Positions 23,871 through 35,582 of a stretch of 64,000 nucleotides of DNA are shown one piece after another. How positions within the stretch are numbered: position 1 is the stretch's first letter; each line of letters begins with the position of its first letter. The notes beneath the pieces were generated by a model that worked only from the letters and a program-made list of their open reading frames with translations, did no database searches and was not told the origin of the DNA. The position numbers and the translations under genes are program-made. Origin of the DNA: Bolinopsis microptera (Eukaryota; Ctenophora; Tentaculata; Lobata; Bolinopsidae); assembly GCF_026151205.1 (NCBI RefSeq), contig NC_087083.1:1426001-1490000 (forward strand). The letters run 5' to 3'.

Positions 23871-24891
23871 TATTGCAAAACAACAATCTTGTCGAGCGAA
23901 GCAATGCAAAAATATAAAAATATTTTCACAAAAGCTATATTTCACTCTAATTCCATAATTGTGCTTTTTTGGAAAATTTTTTTAAACAGTACGACGGTTA
24001 CAATGGTGCTTGGTTGATTGACTAAGAACTACATGTTAGAGAATATTGCTGGCAATCCCTCATTTATTTTATGGTCAAGTTCGTTGCTTGGTCAATGTCG
24101 AGTTATCGCGATCATACGGGGTCTTATCCTAATCACGACGCTGGATTATGAACCCAAATATTTGATAGAGTAGCATCAAATGGTTCGTACCCATTACCGG
24201 GACAAAATGTACTGCTTCTGTATTTACGAGAAACATCAGCCTTTAGTCAATAGTCATTTTAGGGATATTATTGGCAATTTTTCAAGAATGGATTAAATTA
24301 TTTCATTTCTTTCTTTTTGTCATTTAATGATCGATGGAAGTAAGACAGAAATAAACGACAATTTAAACCGGTCCACAAAAGAAAATTTATTATAAGAAAC
24401 AATACATTACTTAAACTTGTAACCTATGTAAATTAAGATCATCTGTTTTCAACAATTGAGAAATCTTATTTAGTTAAAAGAATTTAATAACTTAGCGGGA
24501 CATTAATCTGATGTTTATGATGTTGTCCCGTCGCACATGTTGAAATTTAGATGCTTCTTGGATAACTCCTCGGAGTTGTTGGACTGAATTTTACAAAAAA
24601 AAGAAAAATAAAGATAATTTTAGACAGCCGACGACAGCCGATTTTTACCACATTACGTGTGCCATAATTAATTAATTGAATCTAATTAGATGATAACCCC
24701 TCCATGGCACACATTAATCGTGTCAATGATGATCCTATAAATTACCTACGCCATGTAAAATAAACCAAACTCAAATTGCGGAATAAAAGTTACTTCAAAT
24801 ATTGGATCATGTGAACATTTTAAGAAAAAAAGGTCCCCAGAAAAACGAAACCTTGGCCTATCCTTAATATATTTATATTTACTTATAAGTA

Positions 24892-25043
24892 CAGTAAAAC
24901 CGCGATTTACCGTGGAGTTTGAGGAAAAGGACATAACCTTGGTGGATCGGGGTTCAGTTTGTTCACCTTATGCACGATAAGCCCTATTTGGGGAAAGGAA
25001 ATGGCCGCGGTAATCGGGGTTAGTAAATCAGGATTTTACTGTA
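24892..25043. mobile_element. pogo/Tigger-like MITE with TA target duplication
   Basis: The left end reads TA-CAGTAAAACCGCGATTTACCG. The right end, reverse-complemented, reads TA-CAGTAAAATCCTGATTTAC. Inverted repeats of about 22 bp enclose roughly 150 bp without coding capacity. CAGTA-AACC-CGATT termini with a TA duplication are typical of pogo/Tigger-type members of the Tc1/mariner superfamily. Confidence 0.7.
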
Positions 25044-25375
25044 CCAGTTTTTATATGAAACCCTATATCTGGATACTAGTTGAGAGGTGAACCATATTTT
25101 TTGAACTCGGGCCTTGATTGGTCAATGCTGGAAGCTGATTTGCTAATCACTGTTACATTACCCAAAAAATATGGTTTGCCTTCCCACCAGAAACCAAACC
25201 TTAAGACCAGCTCATGCAATCGATACAATTTCGCGAACCTCACTGTAAATTACATACAATCACAATTACGTATATTATAAGTTTTAACGTGATACTCAAA
25301 TGGTCTACCATCAAAATAAATAGATCGTAAAAACTTCAAAATATAATATAAATGTTCTGAGGAAGAAGACGCAGT

Positions 25376-28300
25376 TTATTCTATAAGTTTCTTGGCTTTG
25401 AAGAATCGCTTCAGGTAGAAGACCTGCCACAGGGCCAGGCCAAGGAGCACTGCCATAGAGAAAATACTGAACCACAGCACACGACTGTTAGTTGACTCTG
25501 AAATAATGCGGGTTAGATTCGTGTGACATGTTAGCACATATGGGTCGTTCACATGTTACGTTAGATTCGTGTGACATGTTAGCACATATGGGTCGTTCAC
25601 ATGTTACGTTATCACTCCGTAATCATTTTTACACATAGATATTGTGTCAAAATTACAATAGCGTATTATCATTTGGAGACCCCTCCCCCTCGGCTGATTA
25701 TGCAATGTGTGAACGTCGAACTACCCCATTACGTTCTACGATTAATTTTAAATCAAATCAAATTGAAGATAATACCAGCCGTTAGTCTCGAGCTTTACTT
25801 TTACCTATTTCATCATACTAATGCAAATAACATACGTTAGATTAGAGTATGGATTTAGATTTTAGCCTGAAATGTCCTATACATTTGTCGGACAGCGGAA
25901 TACTGACGAGTAAGTAGGTTGGACGCGCGCGCAATGCGCGCATCCTACAAGGTTGACGTGTCCATTAAGTGGTCTGGTTAAGTATAGCAAAAGCAACAAT
26001 TTTAGAAAGTCATATTTTAAAGTGGTTATCAAACTAATGAATAAGTTATTGAAAGGGAAGTAAAACTGGTTTGTTTTCAACTTAATCTTTCACCCGTACT
26101 ATACGTGGCACAATTTGCCAAGTTTCAAACGCAATAAGATAGCGGAATAAAACTAGAAACTTGGTACAAACACGAGGCTTCGCGCGCTACGTCACCAAGC
26201 GTTGCACACTGTGACCGACATTTCTGGTGATGAATTAACTCTTTGGTTACCAGACACATGGAGTCGCGTCATCTTACCGTTTGTGTCCCTCATTAACTTT
26301 TCTCTGGACTTCATGTAAGCAAAGTCGCTGACGATTGCCTCTGCCAGATCCTCAAGTTTCTTCAGTTCTAGTTCCATGGGCTTCAGCTTTTCGGCTTTAG
26401 CAAGCTGAAAGAAACGGTTGTTAATATTTCAACTTTGTGTTAAAAATAAGAGGTTAAATTAAATCGATTAAAAACATGGTGTCGTATGTCTGGGTACTAA
26501 TAAAGTAGGTGCAATAAAAAAAGTAAGTTCAACTGCCGTTTTTGCCATATTCACTACACATACGCAATTATAATTTTATTTGATGTTATAAAACCAGCAT
26601 ATTAAAAACCAGCAAATAAAAACTAAAAAAGGGCAACTAACGTCGTTATAAGATTTAGCCTCGATTCCTCGTTTAACAGTTAGTTTAACAGACAAGTCCT
26701 CTCCTGGTGGCACTCTAACTGCATTATCAACCCTGAAATATATTAAATAGTTAAATAATTACTCGGTTGATAAATAGTTTGATATTGACTCGGTTGAAGA
26801 GTGATCGGGAATCTGTGATTTTGATTTAGGGTTAAATGATGAGGAGGGGCAAGCCAAGCGATCTGGAATCTTGTAATGGTCCCCCTTTAGTACATCTACA
26901 TTTTAGTGTACTGTAAACATAGTGCTATACTATACAATATACATTATACATACATAATACATATATGTATAAAAACTGTATTGACACCGATAACGAGATT
27001 ACCTCTTAGCGTGGAAGCAAATACTGAACATATCGTAGTCGTCCAAAGTAAAGGCAAACTTCCCTGTATCTGCTTTTTCCTTCGAGAAAAGTGTTTGGTC
27101 TTTCGTGTCTTTTACCTGTCAGTTTAATTAGGATCATCAAAATGAATGTTACACAAAATTCCATATGAATGAAAGCATTTTGAACAAAATTCCCGGTCAT
27201 TCTTGTTTACAAGGATATATTTTCATTGGGATTTGGGAGTAAGATATGGGTGTAAAAGGTGAGATAAAAGCTGCGGAAAGTGCGGCCTACACGTGTAAAA
27301 ACTAATCAATTAATTAACTAATTATCTCACCAGAATATCAACTTCATGGCTCTCAGGAATGCTCTCTACAGTAAATTCCCCAACTACCAAAACGTCCTTG
27401 TGTGCTTCTTCTTTTATACATCGCGAACCTGAAAATATCGTTAATCATTGCACTGTAATTAGCATCATGTACTGATGTACAATGTACATTGAAAGTAAGG
27501 TTTTTTTTTTACATATTTGATAGATTTACAGATCTGGCTTGACAAAAATTTTCAGAAAAAATCATGTTCGCGGGAAGCAAAAATCCGATGAGTTTTTTAG
27601 GGGGGAGGGGTAGGGGGTTGAGGGGGGTTGGGAAGGGTTGTCACATGACGAGAAATTTTTTGCAAAAATTAAACAATCTTTATTTGTTGAATCTATTATT
27701 CACCCCTGTTGCCTAAAGTGGTGGGTCTGCACTTGAGAAGAGTGGGTCTGGCCGCTAGAATGGTGGGTCTGCAATCTAGAAGTGGGTCTGGCAACCAGAA
27801 TGGTGGGTTTACAATCTAGAAGTGGGTCTGGCAACCATAATGATGGGTCTGTACCCTTTAAGAATGGTCTGACAACCAGAGTGGTGGGTGTGCACTTGAC
27901 AATAGTGGGTCTGGCAGCTAGAATGGTGGGTATGCAATCTAGAAGTGGGTCTGTTAACCAGAATTGTGGGTATACACCCTTGAAGAGTGGGTCTGACAAC
28001 CAGAATGGTGGGTCTGCACTTGAGAAGAGTGGTTCTTGCGGCTGGAATGGTGGGTCTGCAATCTAGAAGTTGGTCTAGCAACCAGAATTGTGGATCTGCA
28101 TTCGAGAATAATGAGTCTTCACTCTAGAAGAGTGGGTCTGACAACCAGAATGGTGGGTCTGCACTTGAGAAGAGTGGGTCTGGCGGCTGGAATGGTGGGT
28201 CTGCAATCTAGAAGTTGGTCTAGCAACAGAATTTTGGATCTGCATTCGAGAATAATGAGTCTTCACTCTAGAAGAGTGGGTCCGGCAACCAGAGTGGTGG

Positions 28301-31300
28301 GTCTGCACTTGAGAAGCGTGGGTCTGGCCACTAAATGGTTAGTCTGCACCCTTTAAGAGTGGGTCTGACAACCAGAGTGGTGGGTCTGGACTTAAGAAGA
28401 GTGGGTCTGGAAGCTGGAATGGTGGGTCTGCATTCTAGAAGTTGGTCTGGCAACCAGAATGGTGGGTGTACGTACACCCTTGAAGAGTGGGTCTGACAAC
28501 CCGAGTGGTAGATCTGCACTTGAGAAGAGTGGGTCTGGCAGCTGGAATGGTGGGTCTGCAATCTATAAGTGAGTCTGGCAGCTAGAATTTAGTGGGTCTG
28601 AAATCTAGAAGTGGGTCTTGCAACATGAATGTGGGTCTGCACCCTTGAAGAGTGGGTCTGGCAATCAGAATGGTACGTCTACACTCTAGAAGAGTGGGTC
28701 TGGCAACCAGAATGGTGGATTTTCGCCCTAGAAGGGTGAGTCTGGAAACCAGAAAGGTGGGTCTACAATCTGGAATAGTGGGTCTGGCAACCAGAATTGC
28801 GGGTCTGCATTCTAGAATAGTGGATCTTCACTCTAGAAGAGTGGGCCTGGCAACCAGAATGGTAAGTCCACACTCTGTGAACCAGATTTGGGGGTCTATA
28901 AACTAGAATAAAGGAGATATGGCTACCAGAATTGTGGGTTTGGACAACCCGAATGGTGGGTCTTCACTCTAGAATAATAGGTCTGGTGGGTCTACACTTT
29001 AAAAGAGTGGGTCTGGCAACTAGATTGGTGTGTCTGCAATCTATAAGAGTGGGTCTGGCAACCAGAATAGTGGGTCTGCAATCAAGGGAATCAAGATGAG
29101 TGAGTCTGGCTATCAGAATGGTGGGTCTGCACCTTAGGGTTGTGGGTCTGGAGACAAGAATGATGGGTCAGAATTCTTGAATAGTGGGTCTTCACTCTAG
29201 CTGAGAGTGGGTCTGGCAACAAGAATGGTGGGTAAGAATTCTAGAATAGTGGGTCTTCACTCTAGAAGAGTGGGTCTGGCAACCAGAATGGTAAGTCTAC
29301 ACTCTGTCAAGTGTCAACCAGAATTGGGGGTCTAAACTAGATTATAGGATATATGGCAACCAGAATTGTGCGTCTGGAGTCTAGAGTCTAGAATAGTGGG
29401 TCCGGCAACCCGAAAGGTGGGTCTTCACTCAAAAATAGTGGGTCTGGCAATCGGAATGGTGCGTCTACACTCTAGAAGAGTGGGGCTGGCAACCAGAATG
29501 GTAGGTCTTCGCCTTAGAAGAGTGGGTCTGGCAACCAGAATGGTGGGTCTGCATTTTAGAATAGTGGGTCTTGACTCTATACCTACTAGAAGAGTGGGTC
29601 TCCTCTCTAGAAGAGTGAATCTGGCAACCAGAATGGTAATCCTTCACTCTGTCAACCAGAATTGGGGGTCTATGAACTAGAATATAGGAGATATGACAAC
29701 CAGAATTGTGGGTCTGGACTCTAGAATAGTGGGTCTGGCAACCAAGATGTTGAGTCTGCACTCTAATAGAGTGGGTCTGGCAACTAGAATGCAGACACGT
29801 AGCCAAGGGGAAGACCCCCGGAAAAAAATTGAACCCCAAAAAAATAAGCCCTCTAGTCGCCTGGTAAGTGGGCTGTGTTTATGACTGTTTGATTAAACGA
29901 CACGACAGGCAATCGACTTTAGCATTTCGTAAATTATTCCCAAATCCCACTATACAATATAATGTACTTATTCAATTCAATGTGACAAGTACTGAGTTCC
30001 CCCTTAGCCCCCAACTTTGTATTATTGTGATGTCTGAAATTACAAATTTCTTTAATGCCAAATGTCGTCTGAAACACCCTATTTCTCAAAAATTTTCCGG
30101 GGGCTGCACCCCCAACTTTGTATTATCGCCGTCCTACAAATTTCTTTAATGCCTAATGTCGTCTAAAACAAATAATTTCTAAAAATTTTCTTGGGGGCTG
30201 CGCCCCCCCCAGTCCCCCAACTTTATATTATTGTGATGTCTGATTATTACTGCGCCCCCCCATCCCACCAACCTTGTATTATTGTAATGTCTGATTATTG
30301 CTGTCCTACAAATTATTGCTGTTATGTCCCACAAATGTCGTCCAAAACACATAATTTCTCAAAAATTTTCTGATTGGCTGCGCCCCCCCCCCCCCCCTCC
30401 CTAGCCAACCAACTTTATATTATTGTGATGTCTGATTATTACTGCCCTACTAATTTCTTTAATGCCTAATGTCGTCTGAATCACCCTATTTCTCAAAATT
30501 TTTCCGGGGGGTGCGGTGCGCCCCCGGCCCCCTAGCCTCCCAACTTTGTATTAATGTGATGTCTGATTATTACTGTCCTACAAATTTCTTTAATGCCAAA
30601 TGTCGTCTAAAACACATTATTTCTCAAAAATTTTCTGGGGGGCTGCGCCCCCCCCCGGCCCCCAACTTTATATTATTGTGATGTCTGATTATTACTTTCC
30701 CCAAATTTCTTTAATGCCAAATGCCGTTTTAATCACCCTATTTCTCAAAAATTTTCCTGGGGGTTCGCTCCCCTTGCCCACCAACTTTATATTAATCTGA
30801 TGTATGATTATTGCTGTCCTACAAATTTCTTTAATGCCAAATGTCGTCTGAATCACCCTATTTCTCAAAAATTTTCCGAAGGCCAGGGCTGCGCCTCCCT
30901 AGCCCCCCAACTCTGTATTAATGTGATGTCTGATTATTACTGTCCTACAAATTTCTTTAATGCCAAATGTCGTCTAAAACACAAAATTTCTCAAAAATTT
31001 TCTGGGGGGCTGCGCCTTCCCCCCTCCCTAGCCAACCAAACGAGCTTCGCCCCAGCTACGTGTCGTGTCGGGCTACGTGCCCAGAATCGAAAAAACTTAA
31101 TCTTTAAATGAATAACGGAACCTTCTTTATGAAGTCACGAGATGATAATATAATTGGGAGGCAAAGTGGGTATCGGGCTTGGGGCTCATAATGCCCAAAA
31201 TTTGGCCGCTGTCGAGTGGGTCTGCCTAAAATTCACAGATCTAGCTATGGGTCTGAGACATTTGTAAAAAAAAAACCTTAATTGAAAGTGACACTGCACT

Positions 31301-31665
31301 TTTCACATGAGAATTGAGAATGGCACGTAAGGTATGAAAATATGGGAGAAAATATGGGAGAAAATTCGAATAATTTAAACTTATAGTCTCTGATAATGAT
31401 GACATTTGTTTTAGAGCGATCATATCAAATCTAGACGCATCATAAGTGATACATACCACAGTTTGTACATAAAATAAGAATGAAAGATATCTTATTAACA
31501 ATGTTGACTTAGACTAACTAAGCTTATAATATAAGTATGAGATAATAATATCTTAACTAATTAATTCAATTAAATAATTAATTAATTAATTTTACCCTCC
31601 GCTGGTAGTTTGAAGCTGATGGAGAGGACTGCTGGTAACAAATACAACAACACTACACACCTCAT
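25376..31665 (-). CDS. TMED10: TMED10 (p24-delta/Tmp21) ER-Golgi cargo receptor, six exons
   Basis: Exons on the minus strand: 31665-31596, 27428-27331, 27115-27003, 26732-26642, 26404-26278, 25497-25376, all with GT-AG borders and consistent phase, giving 206 residues (human TMED10 has 219). Residues 1-15 are a signal peptide, and the mature protein starts ISFKLP. The GOLD domain follows, with the disulfide pair Cys27 and Cys89. The coiled-coil region is at 125-165 ([14 protein letters not shown], then DFAYMK). The transmembrane helix is at about 173-195. The cytosolic tail [11 protein letters not shown] has the FF COPII signal and the dilysine COPI signal, as in vertebrate TMED10. p24 proteins cycle between ER and Golgi in COPI and COPII vesicles and select cargo such as GPI-anchored proteins. 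Intron 1 (about 4.2 kb) carries two large tandem arrays; the other introns are 272-873 bp. Exon 1 was placed by its signal peptide, ISFxLP motif and matching phase. Confidence 0.95.
25512..25607. repeat. Perfect 48-bp tandem duplication in the last TMED10 intron
   Basis: Two identical adjacent 48-bp units (25,512-25,559 and 25,560-25,607), starting gttagattcgtgtgacatgt. The first unit is only 14 bp from the 3' splice site of the final exon, in the region where the branch point is expected. Confidence 0.95.
25914..25955. repeat. GC-rich hairpin in TMED10 intron
   Basis: The phrase taggttggacgcgcgcgcaa followed by tgcgcgcatcctacaa forms a near-perfect inverted repeat. It resembles the CpG-rich repeats near 17 kb and 37-38 kb and sits in AT-rich intron sequence. 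Confidence 0.6.
27707..29792. repeat. 42-bp dimeric minisatellite in TMED10 intron 1
   Basis: About 2.1 kb of imperfect 42-bp units, each made of two 21-bp halves that both begin GTGGGTCTG: one half continues gcaaccagaatg and the other cactctagaaga or a close variant. Because 42 is a multiple of three, several frames on both strands stay open for 60-124 codons with a 14-residue period (for example [14 protein letters not shown]). The shifting indels between blocks and the intronic position argue against translation. Confidence 0.92.
29795..31085. repeat. ~120-bp tandem array with CpG-rich core, possibly inside a TE
   Basis: About eight imperfect copies of a unit of roughly 120 bp: gatgtctgattattactgtc, ctacaaatttctttaatgcc, aaatgtcgtct-aaacac, atttctcaaaaattttc, then a ggggctgcgcccccc palindrome and ccaactttgtattattgt. 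The spacing between successive ctttaatgcc phrases at 30,589, 30,710, 30,829 and 30,955 is 119-126 bp. The block is bounded by cagacacgtagcc (29,798) and its near reverse complement ggctacgtgccc (31,072), which suggests that the array lies inside a single TIR element inserted in TMED10 intron 1. Confidence 0.75.
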
Positions 31666-32115
31666 CCTATTAATAGAAGTTAATTAGCTAATTAGTCAAT
31701 TAATTTGAAATGTTGAAATACATTTTGTTGTAAGTTTCTGAGACTGATTTCAATGTTTGATAGTAAGACCATTGAATAGAAGGTCAAAACATTTAAACAG
31801 CAACAAATAATGGTTATGTAATAACTCTAATAAATGTTAAAAATACATCAAAGACAATAAGTTAGCAACAAACAAACAAGGAAGCAAGGAACCCCTACCT
31901 ACAAAACCATATAACTGAAACAAAAATGCCGAGTTTTGTTACCGACTTGTTCAATCATAGATGTCAAAACATTTTCAAAAACAGAAAAATTAAACGTGCA
32001 CTATAAAAACTTAAGTAGTTGTAACTGAAGCAAAGCATAAAATTATCAGTCATAACAGTGACTAAAAAATGGAAAAAAAACCAAAAATCTTCAGGATCTA
32101 CCATAACCCCTAATA

Positions 32116-32163
32116 TGACGTCACAACTCACATCGTGACGCCACAACTCATAACATGACGTCA
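32116..32163. promoter_or_regulatory. Three CRE/ATF-like sites at 20-bp period upstream of TMED10
   Basis: TGACGTCA at 32,116-32,123, TGACGCCA at 32,136-32,143 and TGACGTCA at 32,156-32,163, each followed by an ACA(A/G)-TCA phrase, so it is a 20-bp tandem triplet. It sits in the 516-bp gap between the PRDX4 stop codon and the TMED10 start. It could be a TMED10 promoter element for bZIP factors (CREB/ATF, including ATF6-type unfolded-protein-response factors), or merely a small repeat in the PRDX4 3' UTR. Confidence 0.4.
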
Positions 32164-32181
32164 CAGATCACATAATCACAT

Positions 32182-34479
32182 CTACAGCTCGTCAGATTTC
32201 CCGGATTTCTTGTTACAGTGCTTTTCAAAGTATTCAAGTTTACCGTCAGGATCTGGTTTAAGGGTATCTTTACCGGGTGTCCAATTAGCTGGGCATACTT
32301 CACCGTGTTGGTCGGTGTACTGGAATGCTTGTACCAACCTGAGGTAATTAAATAATTAATTATTTAATTAATTGGTTGATAAATTGATTTTACAATAAAA
32401 CAATCAACCTGAAGCTGTTAATGAATTAATTGATTAATAAGTTGTATACATTGCATTTAGATATCGTTTACCAAATAATCAAAACTGAATGTAAACCTGA
32501 GGGTTTCGTCAACACTTCTTCCAACTGGTAAATCATTCATTGTTATCTGACGTAGAATTCCTGAAATAGTTGTTTCGTCAGACCAAGGCCAGATACAAGA
32601 AAACTTGATAAAAACATGCTTTAAAATACGAAAAATTTGCCCAATCTACGATTTGTCCTTCAGTTCGGAACAAAAAAGAGCAAATAAAATGCTTTCTATT
32701 TAATATGTCATCGTTTACATAATATTCGACACGATTTGCACAATTCTCTCTGTAACGTACCGTATCCTTGTCTATGGAACAAGTCCGGAACAAGAACGAA
32801 TACCAATTAAAATGCTATTTTATTGAAGTAATATGTTATAATCTCTGCCACATACCTTTGTCGTCTATGATGAATAGTCCCCTGAGAGTGTGGCCAGCAT
32901 CCTCCAACAATACTCCGTAATCACGTGATATCTGTCTGGTTAGATCTGATACTATCGCGATATCCATCTCTCCCAACCCACCTGAACATGCCGTGATATC
33001 AGAATGTACTTTTACATAACATTCCGTGATATCAGAATATACTTTTACAGAACATTCTGTGCTATCAGAATGTACTTTTACATAACATTCCGTGATATCA
33101 GAATGTACTATTACAGAACATTCTGTGCTATCAGAATGTACTTTTACAGAACATTCTGTGTTATCAGAATGTACTTTTACAACTATAAGACTGGTTTGTT
33201 TCTTTATAATTGTTATATCTAACCAGATATCAATTCAAACTAAGCACAACGGGAGCTTATGTACCAAGACACTGATCTTTAAAGCTTTAACAGGGAATAC
33301 AATAACTAGAAGAAGTGGGAGCTGTGAAGCAAAAATAAACCAAAAATAAGTTGCTTAATGTAAGAACAGTTAGTAATATATAACTTGTTTAGGGTCGTTG
33401 TATAATCAGATTTGGCAGAAAATTATGACGATAATTATGGTGATAATTACGGCGGTAATTATGGCGCTGAACAAACAGTAAGTGTAAAGTTAAAGTTACC
33501 TTTTGATCTAGGAGTGTTGATAAAAGCCAGATGAGTAAACTTAGAGTCTACAGATGCTGCGATTACCTGTGGGGAACGATACACGTTAATTGATATTTAT
33601 AAATTGGTTTTAATTTCCCCAACAAACGGAAAAGTTAGACAAAGAATGGTAATCAAGCAAAAAGTTGGTTGTATCATAACTATGATTAAATTAACTACCT
33701 AATTACATAATTAAATAATTAACAAAACTGTTCTAGTGTTCTTACCTCGGTGTTAATCTTGGTGAACTCGCTGAGTCTGTCATTAAAAGCGATTATCTCA
33801 GTCGGGCACACGAAGGTGAAGTCAAGAGGGTAAAAGAAGAGAACCACGTATTTACCTGTGGAATAGAATGTTAAGTATTTTTATTTTTATTTCACGTTCT
33901 TACTTTTGTTTTACTTTTATTCTTTTTTCCACAAGTGGACTATCAAGGATGATATGAGTAGCAGAACTTTAGATTACCTAAAAGTAACACTTAACATGTT
34001 ATTTGTCCACTGCTTATTATAATGATATTACTTAAAACTCAGTAAATCAACAACGCTCCACAAATTAAACAATCCACACCCACCTTTGTAAGAAGAAAGT
34101 GTGATATCCTCAAACTTTCCCTTGACTACAGCAGGGGCAGTAAAGTCAGGTGCTGGTTTCATAATCCTAGCTTTTACGACTCCCAGAGCGTGGTCGTACC
34201 CCTGAGATAAAACATGCCATTTATCTTAACTGTAACATGTTTTTCATATTGTCAACTTTGAATATTGCTCTCATGAAACTCCACAATCATGACTGCACCA
34301 AAGAACCAAACCTTTTGAAACCAGTAATATCATTACATAATACAACATATGATTTGAGTAAGTGACACTGGAGAAGTATCACAAACCTTAGGTCCATACC
34401 CAAAGAAGCCATTCATAGGACACGCTTCATCAGAAGCAAATGCTGCCCCAACAAGAGCTAGCAGTACTACTGTCAACAT
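32182..34479 (-). CDS. PRDX4: Secretory typical 2-Cys peroxiredoxin (PRDX4-like) with C-terminal SDEL, seven exons
   Basis: Minus-strand exons 34479-34387, 34201-34084, 33855-33746, 33566-33500, 32981-32856, 32560-32497, 32338-32182, all GT-AG and in phase, give 244 residues. The enzyme reduces hydrogen peroxide and, in the ER, can feed oxidising equivalents to protein disulfide isomerases. Residues 1-15 are a signal peptide ([15 protein letters not shown]). The peroxidatic Cys87 lies in FTFVCPTE and the resolving Cys208 in HGEVCP. GGLG (130-133) and YF (229-230) mark the overoxidation-sensitive eukaryotic type. Extra cysteines occur near the N-terminus (ACPMNG) and at KHC near the C-terminus. 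The chain ends GKSDEL; SDEL is a known KDEL-type ER-retrieval variant, which vertebrate PRDX4 lacks. Its neighbour TMED10 lies downstream on the same strand. Assignment to PRDX4 rather than another 2-Cys paralogue rests on the signal peptide and tail. Confidence 0.95.
32989..33183. repeat. 33-bp minisatellite abutting a PRDX4 3' splice site
   Basis: Six copies of a 33-bp unit close to gtgatatcagaatgtacttt followed by tacagaacattct. The array starts only 8 bp from the exon border at 32,981, so on the coding strand it supplies the polypyrimidine and branch-point region of that intron. Partly matching bases run into the acceptor itself (ATCACGGCATGTTCAG). Confidence 0.9.
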
Positions 34480-35582
34480 AGTTCCTATCAGGAGATAACG
34501 GGTTAGTGATAATAGGATTGATAAAGATCTGGATGCTGGTGGACCATATTATTTCTGAAACGTAATATTAACAAGTTTCCAGCCTTGACCAATTAAAGCT
34601 TACAATCACTGTCTTGTGTTAAAACAAATGGTCTGAGCTAGCACAATTAGCATGTAAAATCTGGTGCAGTATCTCCAGATACATTTCAAAGACTCCGCTC
34701 AAAATATTGATTTACAGTGGCAAGCACTTTGTAGAAATGATGTGGAAATAAAACCATTCAAGTGTAAATCAATGCACTCCCGATTAATGTATAAAAACAA
34801 TAATGAGGGGGAGGTGCACTGCCATTTCTGCTGTTACCATTATTCGCACTTGTTAAATAAATAGATGAACAACTGTGACCCCCCTCCTAAAAATTCGAAA
34901 TAACGTTTATTACTTAGAATATCGAGTGCAGCCTGAACAATTTTGCTTCGCATTATTTTAAATTTGTCATCAATAATAATCACAACTGACTGTGCGTGTG
35001 CATGCTAAAAATTTGTCATTGATTGATCTTATCATTGATTTATAATGCTTCATTTTCTACATGACTCTTCACCACAATGTACATTGGCTTTGCATGATCT
35101 TGTGGGATTTCTTTACAAATAGTAATAAGCTTCAATTTAATGATCAGGTTGTCCTGTTTGATTCTTATCATACTTAGTGCTCAGTTGAAGTCGAATATTT
35201 ATATTGACATACTTTATATGATAACTTTTATGTTGTTACAAGTGAATGGGCATTAGATAACAATGCTGTTTTGTTTAATAGTCAGTGCAATTAGCATGCC
35301 GTGTGCATTTATCATGCTTGTTAATTTCTTAAGTTTTATAATTAGAACTATAATCATAATCAAATTAAAATAGCAAATTACACAATGGCATAATTGAATA
35401 ATTTAAGTATAGCTATGATGCTGTGAATCTAAAGCAGTGTTATAAATTACCCTGGTATACTACCAGAGCTTCTGTTTCTACATAAAAAGATTTGTGTGTA
35501 ATTTTGGTATGCAACAATCTATAATCTGTCATTTTGAAAATAAGGATACTGAAGGGCAAATATCTACTTATTCATTTCTAAG
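34480..35582. promoter_or_regulatory. Shared head-to-head intergenic region
   Basis: About 1.1 kb separates the divergent starts of the PRDX4-like gene (minus) and the four-exon gene (plus). It is AT-rich with no clear TATA box in a convincing position and no recognisable coding sequence. It must hold the promoter of at least one of the two genes. Confidence 0.4.

Noticed and set aside
30469-31111. Plus-strand frames with ISQKFSGG-type repeats
   Set aside because: They are produced by the 120-bp tandem array within TMED10 intron 1.
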